DNA from: Agrobacterium tumefaciens
GTDB taxonomy: Bacteria; Pseudomonadota; Alphaproteobacteria; Rhizobiales; Rhizobiaceae
DNA: 64,000 bases
Assembly: GCF_009649785.1 (NCBI RefSeq)
Contig: NZ_WJOK01000003.1
Coordinates: 278,305-342,304 of the forward strand
Reading direction: 5' to 3'
Position 1 is the stretch's first letter; every line of letters begins with the position of its first letter. This document shows positions 9,534 through 19,838 of the stretch, one piece after another. The notes under the pieces are model-generated. The model did not search any database and had not been told where the DNA came from. It was given only the letters and a program-made list of their open reading frames with translations. A program made the position numbers and the translations under genes.

Positions 9534-9715
9534 GAAAATCTCCTGATGCGCATTCTGGGAACGAGCCCTGAAACGGAATGGCAAAACGATGAAGCCGGTG
9601 GGAGCCCGGTGAGTCGCCTCACAAATCGATGGTCGTAAGCTACGCGTGACAGCTCGGCGTTTCCATGCTAAAAAATCCGCATTCCTTAACCAAACGTCCG
9701 AATTTGTGAGTTGCC

Positions 9716-10654
9716 ATGAATGATGCATTGACGGAAATGCTGCGTGGTCTGCGGCTTGACGGCGTGGAATATGGCCGCTGCCGCATGGCAACGCCCTGGG
9801 CGACGGCCTTTCCCGAGCAGGAGGCGGCGCGGTTTCATTTTATTGGCGTGGGCCAGGCAAAATTACGCAAACCTTCCGGAGAATGGCTGACGCTTACGTG
9901 CGGCGATGCAGTGCTTCTTCCCCGTGGCCACGCCCATGTGCTGGGCAGCGGCGAGGATGTAACACCTGCCCTCTTCGACCGGTTCGGTAAAAAGGAAGTA
10001 TGTCAGGGCATTTTCGACATGGAATGTGCCGGTGCCGGCGGCGACACGGTAGCGTTTACCGCCTCGATGCGTTTCAACATGGATAATCTGCATCCGCTTT
10101 TGCAACTGATGCCGGATGTGATGCTGACCAGCGATCTCGCCAAAAGCGATCCGGCCATTCCGCATCTCCTGGAAGCCATGGCGCGCGAAGTGGAACTGAA
10201 CCGTGTTGGTGCCGGTGGCATTCTGGCGCGGCTTGCCGATGTCTTGACGGCAACACTGATCCGCACATGGGTAGAATATGGTTGCGGCGATTCCAGCGGC
10301 TGGCTTGCCGCCGTGCGCAATCCCGAACTCGGACGGGTGCTTGCAGCGATCCACCTTACCCCCGAGAAAGACTGGAGCGTGGAAGAGCTTGCCTCCCTGA
10401 TGGGTGCATCCCGCTCGAGTTTTGCAGAACGCTTCACCCGTGTGGTGGGTGAAAGCCCAGCCCGTTATGTCGTTCGCATACGCATGCATCAGGCGCGACT
10501 GTGGCTGCGCGAGGGTATGCGTGTCACGTTGGCGGCGGAAAAGCTCGGCTACGATTCCGAGGCATCCTTCAGCCGCGCCTTCAAACGCGTGATCGGCGCG
10601 CCGCCCAGCCAGTTCCGCAGGAAGGATACCTCTGGTCTGGAAGATGCGGCATAG
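9716..10654 (+). CDS. AraC-family regulator with cupin-type sensor domain
   Basis: A 312-residue regulator. The N-terminal half resembles the cupin_6 type (motifs GDAVLLPRGHAH, about residues 61-75). The C-terminal 100 residues hold the two helix-turn-helix units of AraC proteins (WSVEELASLMGASRSSFAERF and LAAEKLGYDSEASFSRAF). It is divergent from the NepI-like exporter and probably controls it, a common arrangement for this subgroup. No obvious operator half-sites were found in the short spacer. Confidence 0.88.
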   Translation: MNDALTEMLRGLRLDGVEYGRCRMATPWATAFPEQEAARFHFIGVGQAKLRKPSGEWLTLTCGDAVLLPRGHAHVLGSGEDVTPALFDRFGKKEVCQGIFDMECAGAGGDTVAFTASMRFNMDNLHPLLQLMPDVMLTSDLAKSDPAIPHLLEAMAREVELNRVGAGGILARLADVLTATLIRTWVEYGCGDSSGWLAAVRNPELGRVLAAIHLTPEKDWSVEELASLMGASRSSFAERFTRVVGESPARYVVRIRMHQARLWLREGMRVTLAAEKLGYDSEASFSRAFKRVIGAPPSQFRRKDTSGLEDAA

Positions 10655-10662
10655 AGCGCATC

Positions 10663-10770
10663 TTAGAGCACGTCCGGTTTAAACAGGAACTTTTGACGCG
10701 CTCTATCTCTTTGTTTTTACGCATTTTCTGGACGTAAAACCGCTACGCACTTTTACTGGAAATGCTCTAA
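10663..10770. repeat. 108-bp intergenic repeat with TTAGAGCA/TGCTCTAA ends
   Basis: Eight-base perfect terminal inverted repeats (10663-10670 and 10763-10770) enclose a stretch whose right half (10721-10770) closely resembles 19790-19838. This looks like one of the short non-coding repeats common in rhizobial genomes. The right end contains the stop codon of dnaE2. Confidence 0.6.
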
Positions 10771-13700
10771 TGGAAATTGCGGGAAATGACCTTTATCCTC
10801 TCCAACTCATCTCCATAGTGGGTAGCAGGCGGTGGACGTTTCCTGATGTTGCGATGATCGTCCGGCGGAATACCGTGGTGGAACTCGTCGCCGCGCCCAT
10901 GCGGCAGAGGAAAGGGGTGGTTGCGCTCACCCACGCTTGCCAGCGCCTCTGACAGATCGGTCAGCCGGTGGGCGACCAGATGCACCACCTCGCCTTCCCG
11001 TTGGATCTTGCCGTAAATACCGACCATGCCGGCGGAAAGCACCACGCGCCGGTATTTTTCGAAGGTCTTGACCCACAGAACCGCATTGGCAATACCTGTC
11101 TCATCCTCCAGAGTCATGAAGATCACTCCCTTTGCCGAGCCTGGGCGCTGGCGCACCAGAACCAGCCCCGCCGTTTCCAGCCACGTGCCATCACGGACGC
11201 GCACCGCCTCCGCGCAGCTGACGATGCGCCGGCGGGAAAGATCGCGCCGCAGGAAGGACATGGGGTGTTCGCGCAGGGTCAGCCCCACATGGCCATAATC
11301 CTGCACCACCTCGCCGCCATCAGTCATGGGCCGCAGCGCGACGGAGGGTTCGGAAAGCTCATCCACCACAGCGTTTTCCCGACTGGCAGCGGCAGCAAAA
11401 AGCGGCAGCGGCTCATCCCGCAACGCCTTGATGGCCCACAGCGCCTCGCGTCTGGAAAGCGACAGCGACGGCAGAAAGGCATCGGCTTCGGCGAGACAGA
11501 CTAGGGCAGCGGCGGGAACACCTGCCCTCCGCCAGAGATCGTCCACGGAAACGAAATCGCGATCCTGACGGCAGGCGACGATTTTTGCTGCATGATCGTT
11601 GGAAAGCCCCTTCACCATGCGCAGGCCAAGCCGCACGGCGTAGCGCTCTTTACCATTCGCATTCTTCTTGCCCGTGGGCTCCAGCGTGCAATCAAACCGG
11701 CTGTTGTTGACGCAAACCGGGCGCACCTCCACGCCATGATCGCGCGCATCACGCACAATCTGCGCCGGGGCGTAAAACCCCATGGGTTGCGAATTGAGAA
11801 GCGCCGTACAGAAAATATCGGGATGATGGCATTTCAGCCATGAGGAGGCATAGGCGATCAGCGCGAAGGAGGCCGCATGGCTTTCTGGAAAACCATAACT
11901 GCCGAACCCTTCCAGCTGCTTGAAGATGCGTTCGGCGAATTCTTGCTCATAACCACGATCCACCATGCCATCGATCATATCCTGACGGAATTTGGAGATG
12001 GTGCCGACATTCTTGAAGGTCGCCATGGCGCGACGCGACTGATCCGCCTTACCGGGTGAAAAACCGGCGCATTCGATGGCGACGCGCATCGCCTGCTCCT
12101 GAAACAGCGGTACACCCAGCGTTTTGCCCAGCACGCCTCTCAGCTCCTCTTTGGGATAATGTTCTTCTTCTTTTTTGTCACGGCGACGAAGATAGGGGTG
12201 CACCATATCGCCCTGAATGGGACCGGGACGAACGATGGCGACCTGAATGACGAGATCGTAAAATATCTTTGGCTTCAACCGCGGCAGCATGGACATCTGC
12301 GCCCGGCTTTCAATCTGGAAGGTACCCAGCGTGTCGGCTTTCTGGATCATGGCATAGGTAGGGTCATCATCCTGTGGGACAGTGGCGAGATCGTATTTAA
12401 CGCCCGTGCGCTCCTCCAGCATGTTGAAACCGCGTCTCATGCAGGAGAGCATGCCGAGCGCCAGGCAATCCATCTTCATGAATTTGACGATATCTATGTC
12501 GTCTTTGTCCCATTCGATGATCTGCCGGTCGTCCATGGCGGCGGGTTCGATCGGCACCAACTCGTCCAGCCGGTCATGGGTCAGAACGAAGCCGCCCGGA
12601 TGCTGGCTGTGATGGCGCGGCGTGCCGACAAGCTGGTTGGCCAGCTCGAAGGCGAGCTTCAGGCGGCGGTCCTCCATATTGAGGTTCAGTTCCTGCACCT
12701 GCTTTTCGCCCACCCCTTCGCTCCAGCGCCAGACCTGCGAGGACAGAAGTTTGGTCAAATCTTCCGGCAGGCCCAGAACCTTGCCGACATCGCGCAGCGC
12801 CCCGCGCCCGCGATAACGGGTGACGACCGAGCACAGCGCGGCCTTGTCGCGACCATAAGTGTTATAAACCCACTGGATGACCTCCTCGCGCCTTTGATGC
12901 TCAAAATCCACGTCGATATCAGGCGGCTCGCGCCGTTCTTCCGAAACGAAACGTTCGAACAGTAGATCAACCTTGAGAGGATCGATGGCGGTGATGCCGA
13001 GCACATAACATACCACCGAATTGGCGGCTGAGCCGCGCCCCTGACAGAGAATATTTTCCCCCCGTGCAAATTGGACGATGGCATTTACCGTCAGAAAATA
13101 GGGTGCATATTCCAGCCTGCCGATAAGCCCCAACTCATGATGCAGCGCCTTTTCCACCTTCTCCGGCAGACCATCCGGATAACGCCCCGGCGCCGCTTCC
13201 CAGACGAGCTTTTCCAACGCCTGTTGCGCCGTCAGCCCCGGCAGGCTGCGCTCTTCAGGATATTGATAGACCAGCTCCTTCAGCGAAAAGGTGCAACGCT
13301 TCGCGATTTCGAGGCTGCGGACCAGTGCTTCCGGGTAGCGGGCAAACAGCCGGTGCATTTCCTGAGGCGGCTTCATATAGCGGTCGGCATGTCGCTCGCG
13401 CCGGAAACCCGCCTCGTCAATGGTGCAATTGTGCCGGATGCAGGTAACGACATCCTGCAGCATGCGACGCTCGGGCACATGAAACAGCACGTCATTGGTA
13501 ACAACAGTCGGCACATCAGCGGCTGCAGCCATATTCGACAATTCGAAAAGCCGCATCTGGTCGTTGGGTCGTCTTCGCAGGCTCAGCGCCATATAGGCCC
13601 GGTCAGCAAAAGCAGCTTTCAACCGGCGCAGGCGAAGCGCGCAGAGATCGTCAGCCAGATCGGCGAGCAGCACCACGATAAGGCCTTCGCCATAAGCTAC

Positions 13701-14042
13701 GAGATCGTCCCATGTGAGCCGACACTTACCCTTGCCACCCCTCTTCTTGCCGACGGAAAGCAGCCGGCAAAGCCGCCCGTAAGCCGGGCGATCCATGGGA
13801 TAGACAAGCACGGAAAGATCGTCATCCAGATCGAGCCGGCAGCCGATGACGAGCCGGATGCCATGATTATCGGCCGCTTCATAAGCGCGGGGAATGGCCG
13901 CAAGGCTATTGCGATCGACGATGCCGAGTGCCTCGATACCGAGATTTTTTGCCTGTTCGAACAGTTCATCACAGGAACTTGCACCGCGCAGGAAGGAGAA
14001 ATGCGTGGTCACCTGAAGCTCGGCATAGCGCGGCGTGCTCAT
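10767..14042 (-). CDS. dnaE2: Error-prone DNA polymerase III alpha subunit DnaE2 (ImuC)
   Basis: The polymerase of the SOS mutasome, 1091 residues, the usual size for DnaE2. It has an N-terminal PHP domain ([10 protein letters not shown]), the palm motif PDIDVDF with two catalytic aspartates, a further Asp in [11 protein letters not shown], and a C-terminal OB fold (about residues 950-1030). DnaE2 carries out mutagenic translesion synthesis together with ImuB. It overlaps the imuB stop by four bases (ATGA), and both lie downstream of imuA and a LexA box, so SOS control is expected. Its stop codon lies inside the 108-bp repeat. Confidence 0.95.
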   Translation of the reverse strand: MSTPRYAELQVTTHFSFLRGASSCDELFEQAKNLGIEALGIVDRNSLAAIPRAYEAADNHGIRLVIGCRLDLDDDLSVLVYPMDRPAYGRLCRLLSVGKKRGGKGKCRLTWDDLVAYGEGLIVVLLADLADDLCALRLRRLKAAFADRAYMALSLRRRPNDQMRLFELSNMAAAADVPTVVTNDVLFHVPERRMLQDVVTCIRHNCTIDEAGFRRERHADRYMKPPQEMHRLFARYPEALVRSLEIAKRCTFSLKELVYQYPEERSLPGLTAQQALEKLVWEAAPGRYPDGLPEKVEKALHHELGLIGRLEYAPYFLTVNAIVQFARGENILCQGRGSAANSVVCYVLGITAIDPLKVDLLFERFVSEERREPPDIDVDFEHQRREEVIQWVYNTYGRDKAALCSVVTRYRGRGALRDVGKVLGLPEDLTKLLSSQVWRWSEGVGEKQVQELNLNMEDRRLKLAFELANQLVGTPRHHSQHPGGFVLTHDRLDELVPIEPAAMDDRQIIEWDKDDIDIVKFMKMDCLALGMLSCMRRGFNMLEERTGVKYDLATVPQDDDPTYAMIQKADTLGTFQIESRAQMSMLPRLKPKIFYDLVIQVAIVRPGPIQGDMVHPYLRRRDKKEEEHYPKEELRGVLGKTLGVPLFQEQAMRVAIECAGFSPGKADQSRRAMATFKNVGTISKFRQDMIDGMVDRGYEQEFAERIFKQLEGFGSYGFPESHAASFALIAYASSWLKCHHPDIFCTALLNSQPMGFYAPAQIVRDARDHGVEVRPVCVNNSRFDCTLEPTGKKNANGKERYAVRLGLRMVKGLSNDHAAKIVACRQDRDFVSVDDLWRRAGVPAAALVCLAEADAFLPSLSLSRREALWAIKALRDEPLPLFAAAASRENAVVDELSEPSVALRPMTDGGEVVQDYGHVGLTLREHPMSFLRRDLSRRRIVSCAEAVRVRDGTWLETAGLVLVRQRPGSAKGVIFMTLEDETGIANAVLWVKTFEKYRRVVLSAGMVGIYGKIQREGEVVHLVAHRLTDLSEALASVGERNHPFPLPHGRGDEFHHGIPPDDHRNIRKRPPPATHYGDELERIKVISRNFH

Positions 14043-15556
14043 GCGAAGACCCCATGGATGAACCAGCCCTGTGAGCCCGTCTCGGTATGTTCGCCATCAC
14101 CTGAGCGGAAAATCCAGAAGCGCTCGCCGCTTTCGTTTTCGACAGTGAAATAATCGCGCACGGCGGCCTTTTCGCGGTCGCGTTTCCACCATTCGCCAAA
14201 CACCCGTTCCGGCCCATCAGCGCGCCGCACATTATGGCGCACGCCTTTCCAGATAAAATAACGCGGCGGATGATCCGGAAGCAGCGCCAGAGTTTCGATG
14301 GGTTCCGGCCTTGCAAAAAGCCTGACCGGGCGCGGCCAGTGGCAAGGCCAGCCGAGGGTATCCTCAGGTGCCAGCGCCGAAACGCTGGCAAGAGAACGTT
14401 CCGGCACGTCGCTTGCCACCGCCGCATAACGATAGACCCTGTGGCCACGATTGAGGATGACATCGACCGTATCGGCGATTTCCGCACGCCCTTCCTCCAG
14501 AAGCGAGGACCGGGCCTGCGCGGCGACAAGCGGCTCGGCATGGGTGGCGGTCAGCACCATCAACTCGATGCCGAAGCCGGGATCGATGGTGTCGATCCGG
14601 TCGGTCAGAAGCCGGACAAGCTGTTTGACATCACGCACCGGTCTGGAGGTGCCGGCCCGCACGGCCTGCAAGCCGCTATCCACCCGGTGCAGCAGCAGAT
14701 CGACGCGACGTGCGCCAAGGCCGCGCTTTTCCAGCGAGACGCAAAGCTCAGCAACCAGCTTTTGCACATAGCGGGCAATTGTCTCCGCCGCCGCGATCGG
14801 CTCGGGAAAGGCGCGGCGCACCTCCACCAGTTCGGCAATGCGCACCGGCTCGATAGGTTCGCCAGTCTCGCCAAAAGCCTGAGTGAGCCGCCTGACCACT
14901 TCCGGGCCGAAACGCAGGGTCAACGGCGCCCGTGGAGCCTCGGCAAGTTCGCCTATGGTGCGAAAACCGAGCACCTTCAATCCGGAAACGATACGCTCCT
15001 CCAGCCTGAGCGCCGCCAGCGGCAGCCCGCTGATCGCCGCCCGCTGCCCGCCCGGCGATACGATGCCGATCTCCTCACGGCCAAACCGGGCAAGCGCATG
15101 GGCCGCCCCCCAGCTATCGGCAATGGCAGCGCGGGCGGCGAAGCCTGCGGCATGCAGGCGGTTCACCATGCCGCTCAACATCAGCGTCTCATTGCCGTGC
15201 AGATGGTCCGCACCTGCCGTATCCAGAACCAGCCCATCAGGCGGATCTGCGGCGACGATCGGGGCATAGATACGCAGGAAATGAAAAGCGAGTTGTTGCA
15301 AGGCGCGGGCATCCGCCGCCGCATCCAGATCCTCGACGACGAGACCCGGCACCAAAGCCTGCGCCTTGCTGACGGGTGTGCCGGGCCGGATGCCCGCCGC
15401 CTTTGCTGCCTTGTTCAGCGCCAGCACCAGGCGGCGGCTGCCCTGACGGCCGATCATGACCAGCGGCTTTTCAACCGGCGGCGCGTTCTGCCCCGAAAGA
15501 CGCCGGTAGCGATCCGTCGACCATGTCGGCAGGTAAAGCGAGACGACCCTTTGCAT
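14039..15556 (-). CDS. imuB: ImuB, catalytically inactive Y-family polymerase-like protein
   Basis: A 505-residue DinB-like protein that links DnaE2 to the beta clamp in the mutasome. The start [16 protein letters not shown] matches the typical ImuB beginning, where the catalytic D-x-D-x-F of active Y-family polymerases is replaced. The palm/fingers region is followed by a little-finger-like domain and a C-terminal tail. The start at 15556 makes its first 86 bases overlap the end of imuA in another frame, which suggests tight translational coupling. Confidence 0.92.
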   Translation of the reverse strand: MQRVVSLYLPTWSTDRYRRLSGQNAPPVEKPLVMIGRQGSRRLVLALNKAAKAAGIRPGTPVSKAQALVPGLVVEDLDAAADARALQQLAFHFLRIYAPIVAADPPDGLVLDTAGADHLHGNETLMLSGMVNRLHAAGFAARAAIADSWGAAHALARFGREEIGIVSPGGQRAAISGLPLAALRLEERIVSGLKVLGFRTIGELAEAPRAPLTLRFGPEVVRRLTQAFGETGEPIEPVRIAELVEVRRAFPEPIAAAETIARYVQKLVAELCVSLEKRGLGARRVDLLLHRVDSGLQAVRAGTSRPVRDVKQLVRLLTDRIDTIDPGFGIELMVLTATHAEPLVAAQARSSLLEEGRAEIADTVDVILNRGHRVYRYAAVASDVPERSLASVSALAPEDTLGWPCHWPRPVRLFARPEPIETLALLPDHPPRYFIWKGVRHNVRRADGPERVFGEWWKRDREKAAVRDYFTVENESGERFWIFRSGDGEHTETGSQGWFIHGVFA

Positions 15557-16235
15557 CACAGGCTTCCACTTCAAATGCAGCGCTTTCGCCGCCGCGACAT
15601 CGCAAGAGTTCCAGAAACCAGCGTGGCCTGCCCACCCCCGGCACCGGCAGGGGCGAAGATGGCCGGACAGAGACACGCCAGCGGGTGACAGCGGCCGTCG
15701 GCTCGCCAAACAACGCCGCATCGGCGGGGCGCCGGAAGCGGCGGATGGCGATGCCCGTGACACCAGAGGTTTCCGCCGCCAGTTGCAACCGTCGCGAGGC
15801 ATTCATCGGCAACTTCGCAAGCTCGCCCATCACGGCGCCAAAACCGTTGCAGCGCAAGCCTTCCTCGAAACAGTCGAGCACGCCTTTCTCATCGCGGCAT
15901 TCGACGATGATGACCCGGTTCTGCGACAGGCCCGCCTGCGTCAATCCCGGCATGAACAGATCCCTGCGGGTAACACACCATAAGACCTTGCCGGACAGCC
16001 TTGCTGCCACACCGGCCGCAAAAAGCGCCGCTGCCGAACCATCGGCGGCGCCATTACCGCCGCCGCTCACCTCATGCAGGCAACCGAGCTTCAGCCCGCC
16101 TCCAGGCAAATGGTGATCGATGGCATCCACGCCAAAAGGCAAGGCCTCGTGCAGGCGGTGAGGACCGCCACCGATCCTTTCCAGCCTTTCACGCAGCTCT
16201 TCGACAACGAGCAACTGTTCCGCGCGCTTTTGCAT
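15471..16235 (-). CDS. imuA: ImuA, SOS mutasome accessory protein
   Basis: A 254-residue RecA-like protein, the first gene of the imuA-imuB-dnaE2 operon. The core (about residues 40-170) has the ImuA pattern of GGGLKLGCLHEVSG near the N-terminus and VIIVECRDEKGVLDCFEEGLRC in the middle. ImuA is thought to act with ImuB and to contact RecA. The ATG at 16235 is 38 bases downstream of a perfect LexA box. Confidence 0.92.
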   Translation of the reverse strand: MQKRAEQLLVVEELRERLERIGGGPHRLHEALPFGVDAIDHHLPGGGLKLGCLHEVSGGGNGAADGSAAALFAAGVAARLSGKVLWCVTRRDLFMPGLTQAGLSQNRVIIVECRDEKGVLDCFEEGLRCNGFGAVMGELAKLPMNASRRLQLAAETSGVTGIAIRRFRRPADAALFGEPTAAVTRWRVSVRPSSPLPVPGVGRPRWFLELLRCRGGESAAFEVEACDAKGRLALPADMVDGSLPASFGAERAAG

Positions 16236-16273
16236 GGCATGACAGGTTTCAATTCCGGTTTTTCAGTTTTATT

Positions 16274-16288
16274 GTTCCTGTTTTGTTC
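16274..16288 (-). promoter_or_regulatory. LexA (SOS) box of imuA-imuB-dnaE2
   Basis: GTTC, seven bases, GTTC: the exact alphaproteobacterial LexA consensus (written on the + strand). It lies 39-53 bases upstream of imuA. It is also 176 bases upstream of the divergent DUF1304 gene. Confidence 0.85.
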
Positions 16289-16463
16289 TTATTTCAGCAA
16301 AGAGTCAAGCAATGCTGTGTGGCTCTTCAACAGGTTTGCGCGGGAAGAGAGGGATTATGGCCTTGCGGCCATGTGTACCCCCGTTAAAACGGATTGTCCG
16401 GTCGCCTCTCCCTTTTTGCGGATAATTGACGCGCCGGACATCAGGGTTTGGAGGAAACCGCCG

Positions 16464-16817
16464 ATGATCGCCAGCATTCTGATTGCCGTGGTTGCGGCCA
16501 TCCATGTTTACATCACCATTCTGGAAATGCTGCTGTGGGAAAAGCCGGCCGGCCGCAAGGCCTTCGCCCTTTCTGCGGATTTTGCGCGACAGACCAAGGT
16601 GCTTGCCGCCAATCAGGGGCTTTACAATGGTTTTCTGGCAGCCGGATTGATCTATGGGCTCACGCAGGGCGATGAAGGACTGAGTTTCAAGGTCTTCTTC
16701 CTCACCTGTGTCCTGATAGCCGGCATTTTCGGCGCCATTACCGCCAATATGAAAATCCTGTTCATTCAGGCTTTGCCGGCATTGTTTGCGCTCGGCTTCC
16801 TCTGGATCGGAGTATGA
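16464..16817 (+). CDS. DUF1304 small membrane protein
   Basis: A 117-residue protein with four hydrophobic segments, matching the DUF1304 family (start MIASILIAVVAAIHVYIT, then LEMLLWEKP and LAANQGLYNGFLAAGL). The family has no firm function. GGAGG is placed 9 bases before the ATG. It is divergent from imuA and runs directly into the glycerate kinase gene, with four bases between them. Confidence 0.85.
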   Translation: MIASILIAVVAAIHVYITILEMLLWEKPAGRKAFALSADFARQTKVLAANQGLYNGFLAAGLIYGLTQGDEGLSFKVFFLTCVLIAGIFGAITANMKILFIQALPALFALGFLWIGV

Positions 16818-16821
16818 ACCT

Positions 16822-18093
16822 ATGACCGCATGGAACGACCTCCGCGCAAAAGACGCCCTCAACCGCATATTTATGGCGGCAGTGGCGAGTGCAGATCCCG
16901 CAAAGGTGCTGCAACATCATCTTCCTTCCCCGCCCAAGGGCAGGTGCGTGGTGGTCGGCGCGGGCAAGGCCTCGGCTGCCATGGCCGCAGCGCTTGATAA
17001 GGCCTGGGCGGATGTGAACCTCTCCGGTATCGTCGTAACTCGTTACGGTCATGCCGTTCCGGCCGGGCGCATCGAAATCATCGAGGCCTCCCATCCCGTG
17101 CCCGACGACATGAGTGCGGAAGCGGCAAGACGCATTCTTGCCTCCGTTGAAGGGCTGACCGCAGACGACATGGTGATCGCGCTAATTTCCGGCGGCGGTT
17201 CGGCATTGATGGTCGCACCTGCACAAGGCATGGCGCTTGCGGACAAGATGGCCGTCAACCGCGCACTTCTTGCCAGCGGTGCGACGATTTCCGAGATGAA
17301 TGCCGTGCGCAAGCACCTCTCCCGCATCAAGGGCGGACGACTGGCGCTGGCCGCCAAACCGGCCAGAGTGGTTTCGCTGTTGATTTCAGACGTACCGGGC
17401 GACGATCCCTCCGAAATCGCTTCCGGCCCCACGGTTGCCGATCCGAGCGATATCAACAATGTGCGGGAAATCGTCTCCCGTTATGCGCTCGATCTTCCCG
17501 AGAATGTGCGCAAAGTGCTGGAAAAGAGGGAGGAAACGCCGAAGGCAGGCGATATAGAAGAGGACATCAGGCTGATCGCGACACCCTCGCTCGCCCTACA
17601 GGCGGCGGCGGACGAGGCGGTGAAGCTTGGCCTTACGCCGCTCATCCTCGGGGATTCGCTGGAGGGCGAGTCAAAGGATGTCGGCGCGGTGATGGCGGGT
17701 ATCGCCCTCTCCGCCAGCCGCAAGGGCCTGCCAGTCAAAGGCCCGGCCGTGCTGCTTTCCGGCGGAGAAACCACGGTGACGATCGGCAAAGGGCTGGCCG
17801 GCAAGGGCGGGCGTAACACGGAATTTCTACTGAGCCTTGCGCTGACGCTGAAGGGTGCAGGCGGTATCTGGGCCATTGCTGGCGATAGCGACGGCATAGA
17901 CGGCGTTGAGGATGCGGCAGGCGCACTGGTGACGCCCGATACGCTTGCGCGTATGCGCAACGCTGGTACCGATCCGCGCCAGTCGCTGGTGGGACACGAC
18001 AGCTACACCGCCTTCAAGGCGGTTGGCGACCTTGTCGTGACCGGTCCGACGCTGACGAATGTGAATGATATCAGGGCGATTTTGATCGGGTGA
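16822..18093 (+). CDS. ttuD: Glycerate 2-kinase, TtuD/GckA (MOFRL) family
   Basis: A 423-residue protein of the DUF4147-MOFRL family, whose members phosphorylate glycerate to 2-phosphoglycerate; older annotations call them hydroxypyruvate reductase. N-terminal motifs are VVVGAGKASAAMA and ISGGGSALM; the C-terminal MOFRL part shows LSGGETTVTI and GGRNTEFLLS. The ATG at 16822 has GGAG nine bases upstream. In tartrate, serine or glyoxylate pathways it channels glycerate into glycolysis. The neighbouring DUF1304 gene gives no clear pathway hint. Confidence 0.88.
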   Translation: MTAWNDLRAKDALNRIFMAAVASADPAKVLQHHLPSPPKGRCVVVGAGKASAAMAAALDKAWADVNLSGIVVTRYGHAVPAGRIEIIEASHPVPDDMSAEAARRILASVEGLTADDMVIALISGGGSALMVAPAQGMALADKMAVNRALLASGATISEMNAVRKHLSRIKGGRLALAAKPARVVSLLISDVPGDDPSEIASGPTVADPSDINNVREIVSRYALDLPENVRKVLEKREETPKAGDIEEDIRLIATPSLALQAAADEAVKLGLTPLILGDSLEGESKDVGAVMAGIALSASRKGLPVKGPAVLLSGGETTVTIGKGLAGKGGRNTEFLLSLALTLKGAGGIWAIAGDSDGIDGVEDAAGALVTPDTLARMRNAGTDPRQSLVGHDSYTAFKAVGDLVVTGPTLTNVNDIRAILIG

Positions 18094-18208
18094 AAGCGGG
18101 AGAGCTCGAGCCTGTTATGGCCGTGCGGTGCGCATCGTTGAGGGTGGCTGTTTTGACTATACCGTCGGACAGGTATAATCTGGTGGCCTGTCTTTTGGAG
18201 CCTCAGCC

Positions 18209-18457
18209 ATGCGTTTTGGAGTGCTCGTAATTGGTCTAGCCCTGGCCCTGATCCCCACCTTGGCGGATGCCCATAATTGCAAATGCCGAAATCGCGGTGT
18301 CATGTTCGAACTCGGCCAGACATCCTGCCTCAGGGTCGATGGCAGCTCCTATCTCGCGCGCTGCGAAATGAAACTCAACGTCTCGTCCTGGACGAGAATA
18401 CAGGACGGTTGCCCCGTGACTGAACGGATGCAGCAGCAGATGACACGCGCAAATTGA
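18209..18457 (+). CDS. Small secreted cysteine-rich protein
   Basis: An 82-residue protein with a clear signal peptide (about residues 1-21, cleavage after ADA). The 61-residue mature part has five cysteines, two in a CKC pair at its start, so at least one is unpaired in the monomer. Conserved small proteins of this type occur in rhizobia, but I do not know a function. It is single and monocistronic, 115 bp after the glycerate kinase gene. Confidence 0.7.
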   Translation: MRFGVLVIGLALALIPTLADAHNCKCRNRGVMFELGQTSCLRVDGSSYLARCEMKLNVSSWTRIQDGCPVTERMQQQMTRAN

Positions 18458-18513
18458 TCGCGTCTTCAGGTGGGTCGTGAGGGGAAAGCAGGCAGAGATA
18501 CGCCGAGAGCTTG

Positions 18514-18552
18514 CCCCCTCATCCGGCCCTTCTCCCCCCGCAGGGGGAAGAA
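18514..18552. repeat. Rhizobial C-rich intergenic repeat
   Basis: CCCCTCATCCGGCCCTTCT followed by CCCCCCGCAGGGGGAAG forms a G/C-rich hairpin. Similar CCCTCATCCG...TTCTCCCC...GGGGAGAAG elements are widespread between rhizobial genes. It may terminate the converging transcripts at 18457 and 18577. Confidence 0.5.
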
Positions 18553-18576
18553 ATACGCCGCGACGCCATGTCGATC

Positions 18577-19764
18577 TTACAGCTTCACCCAGCCGCCATT
18601 CTTCTTACCGGATTCGATGCAGGCGGTGACAAAAGCAACGCCTTTGACACCGTCATCGACGGTCGGATAGGTGACCGCCTTGTCGAGCTCCGAACCGGTG
18701 CGGCGGGCTTCGATGGCGTGGGCCGCTTCGGTATAGATGGTCGCGAAGGCTTCGAGATATCCTTCCGGATGGCCCGAGGGAATGCGCGTGACACGCGCGG
18801 CCGCAGCACCGGCGCCAGCACCGCCGCGGGTGATGAGCTGTTTCGGCTCGCCAAGCTTCGTGAACCAGAGATAGTTCGGATCAGCCTGCGTCCATTCGAT
18901 GCCTGCCTTGTCGCCGTAAACGCGGACCTTCAGTCCGTTTTCATGCCCGACAGCCACCTGGCTGCACCAAAGCAGGCCCTTGGCTGGTTGCTTGCCGTCC
19001 TTTGGCTTGAAGCGCAGCATCACATGCGCATTGTCGTCCAGACGGCGCCCCTCCACAAAGGTATGTACATCCGCTGCCAGTTCATCGGCTTCCAGACCGG
19101 AAATGAAGCAGCCGAGATTATAGGCATGGGTGCCGATATCCCCTGTGGAGCCGCCGACACCGGATTGCGCCGGATCGGTGCGCCAGACGGCCTGTTTCGC
19201 ACCGGTCTGCTCCAACGGCTCAGCCAGCCAATCCTGCGGATATTCCATCTGCACCAGACGGATGTTCCCGAGCGCACCGGTTTCCACCAGTTCACGCGCA
19301 TGCCGCACCATAGGATAACCGGTGTAGTTATGGGTGAGGATGAACAGCGCGTCCGCCTTGTCCGCCACGTCCTTCAGCTTTTTGGCATCCTCCAGATTGG
19401 AGGTCAGCGGCTTGTCGCAGATGACATGGATGCCGCGTTCCAGAAACGCCTTCGCCGCAGGATAATGTACGTGGTTGGGCGTGACGATCGCTACCGCCTC
19501 GATACCATCCTCGCGAAGCGCTTCCTTCTCTGCCATTTCTTCGAATGACCCATAGCAACGCTCTGGAGCAAGCCCGAGTTCGCGGCCGGAGGCGAGGGAT
19601 TTTTCCGGTGTCGAGGACAAGGCCCCGGCCACGAGATCGAAGCGGTTGTCGAGCCGCGCGGCCATGCGGTGAACGCCGCCGATAAATGCACCCGAACCGC
19701 CACCCACCATGCCCAGTCGAATCCGCGTGTTCGCCTTGTCGGTTGTCTTTCCTTCAATAGCCAT
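18577..19764 (-). CDS. Gfo/Idh/MocA-family dehydrogenase
   Basis: A 395-residue NAD(P)-dependent sugar dehydrogenase. The N-terminal Rossmann fold has GMVGGGSGAFIGG; the active-site EKP motif appears as CDKPLT; the C-terminal catalytic domain carries VGGSTGDIGTHAYN. It is the last gene of the minus-strand sugar ABC operon, just after the isomerase/epimerase-fold gene and preceded by GAGGAG. In Thu-type pathways such enzymes oxidise C3 of a glycoside or reduce the product; which one applies here is not known. Confidence 0.87.
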   Translation of the reverse strand: MAIEGKTTDKANTRIRLGMVGGGSGAFIGGVHRMAARLDNRFDLVAGALSSTPEKSLASGRELGLAPERCYGSFEEMAEKEALREDGIEAVAIVTPNHVHYPAAKAFLERGIHVICDKPLTSNLEDAKKLKDVADKADALFILTHNYTGYPMVRHARELVETGALGNIRLVQMEYPQDWLAEPLEQTGAKQAVWRTDPAQSGVGGSTGDIGTHAYNLGCFISGLEADELAADVHTFVEGRRLDDNAHVMLRFKPKDGKQPAKGLLWCSQVAVGHENGLKVRVYGDKAGIEWTQADPNYLWFTKLGEPKQLITRGGAGAGAAAARVTRIPSGHPEGYLEAFATIYTEAAHAIEARRTGSELDKAVTYPTVDDGVKGVAFVTACIESGKKNGGWVKL

Positions 19765-19789
19765 AATGTCTCCTCGGCATTTTCTAAGC

Positions 19790-19838
19790 GCATTCCCACA
19801 CGGAAAACGGCTTCACACTTTTCCTGGAAATGCTTTTA
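19790..19838. repeat. Partial copy of the 108-bp repeat
   Basis: This stretch matches 10721-10770 over most of its length, including CACTTTT-C/A-CTGGAAATGCT. Like the other copy it ends at the stop codon of a minus-strand gene. Confidence 0.5.

Noticed and set aside
16074..16463. N-terminal extension of the DUF1304 gene
   Set aside because: It would run through imuA and the LexA box; the short start at 16464 has GGAGG and matches the family.
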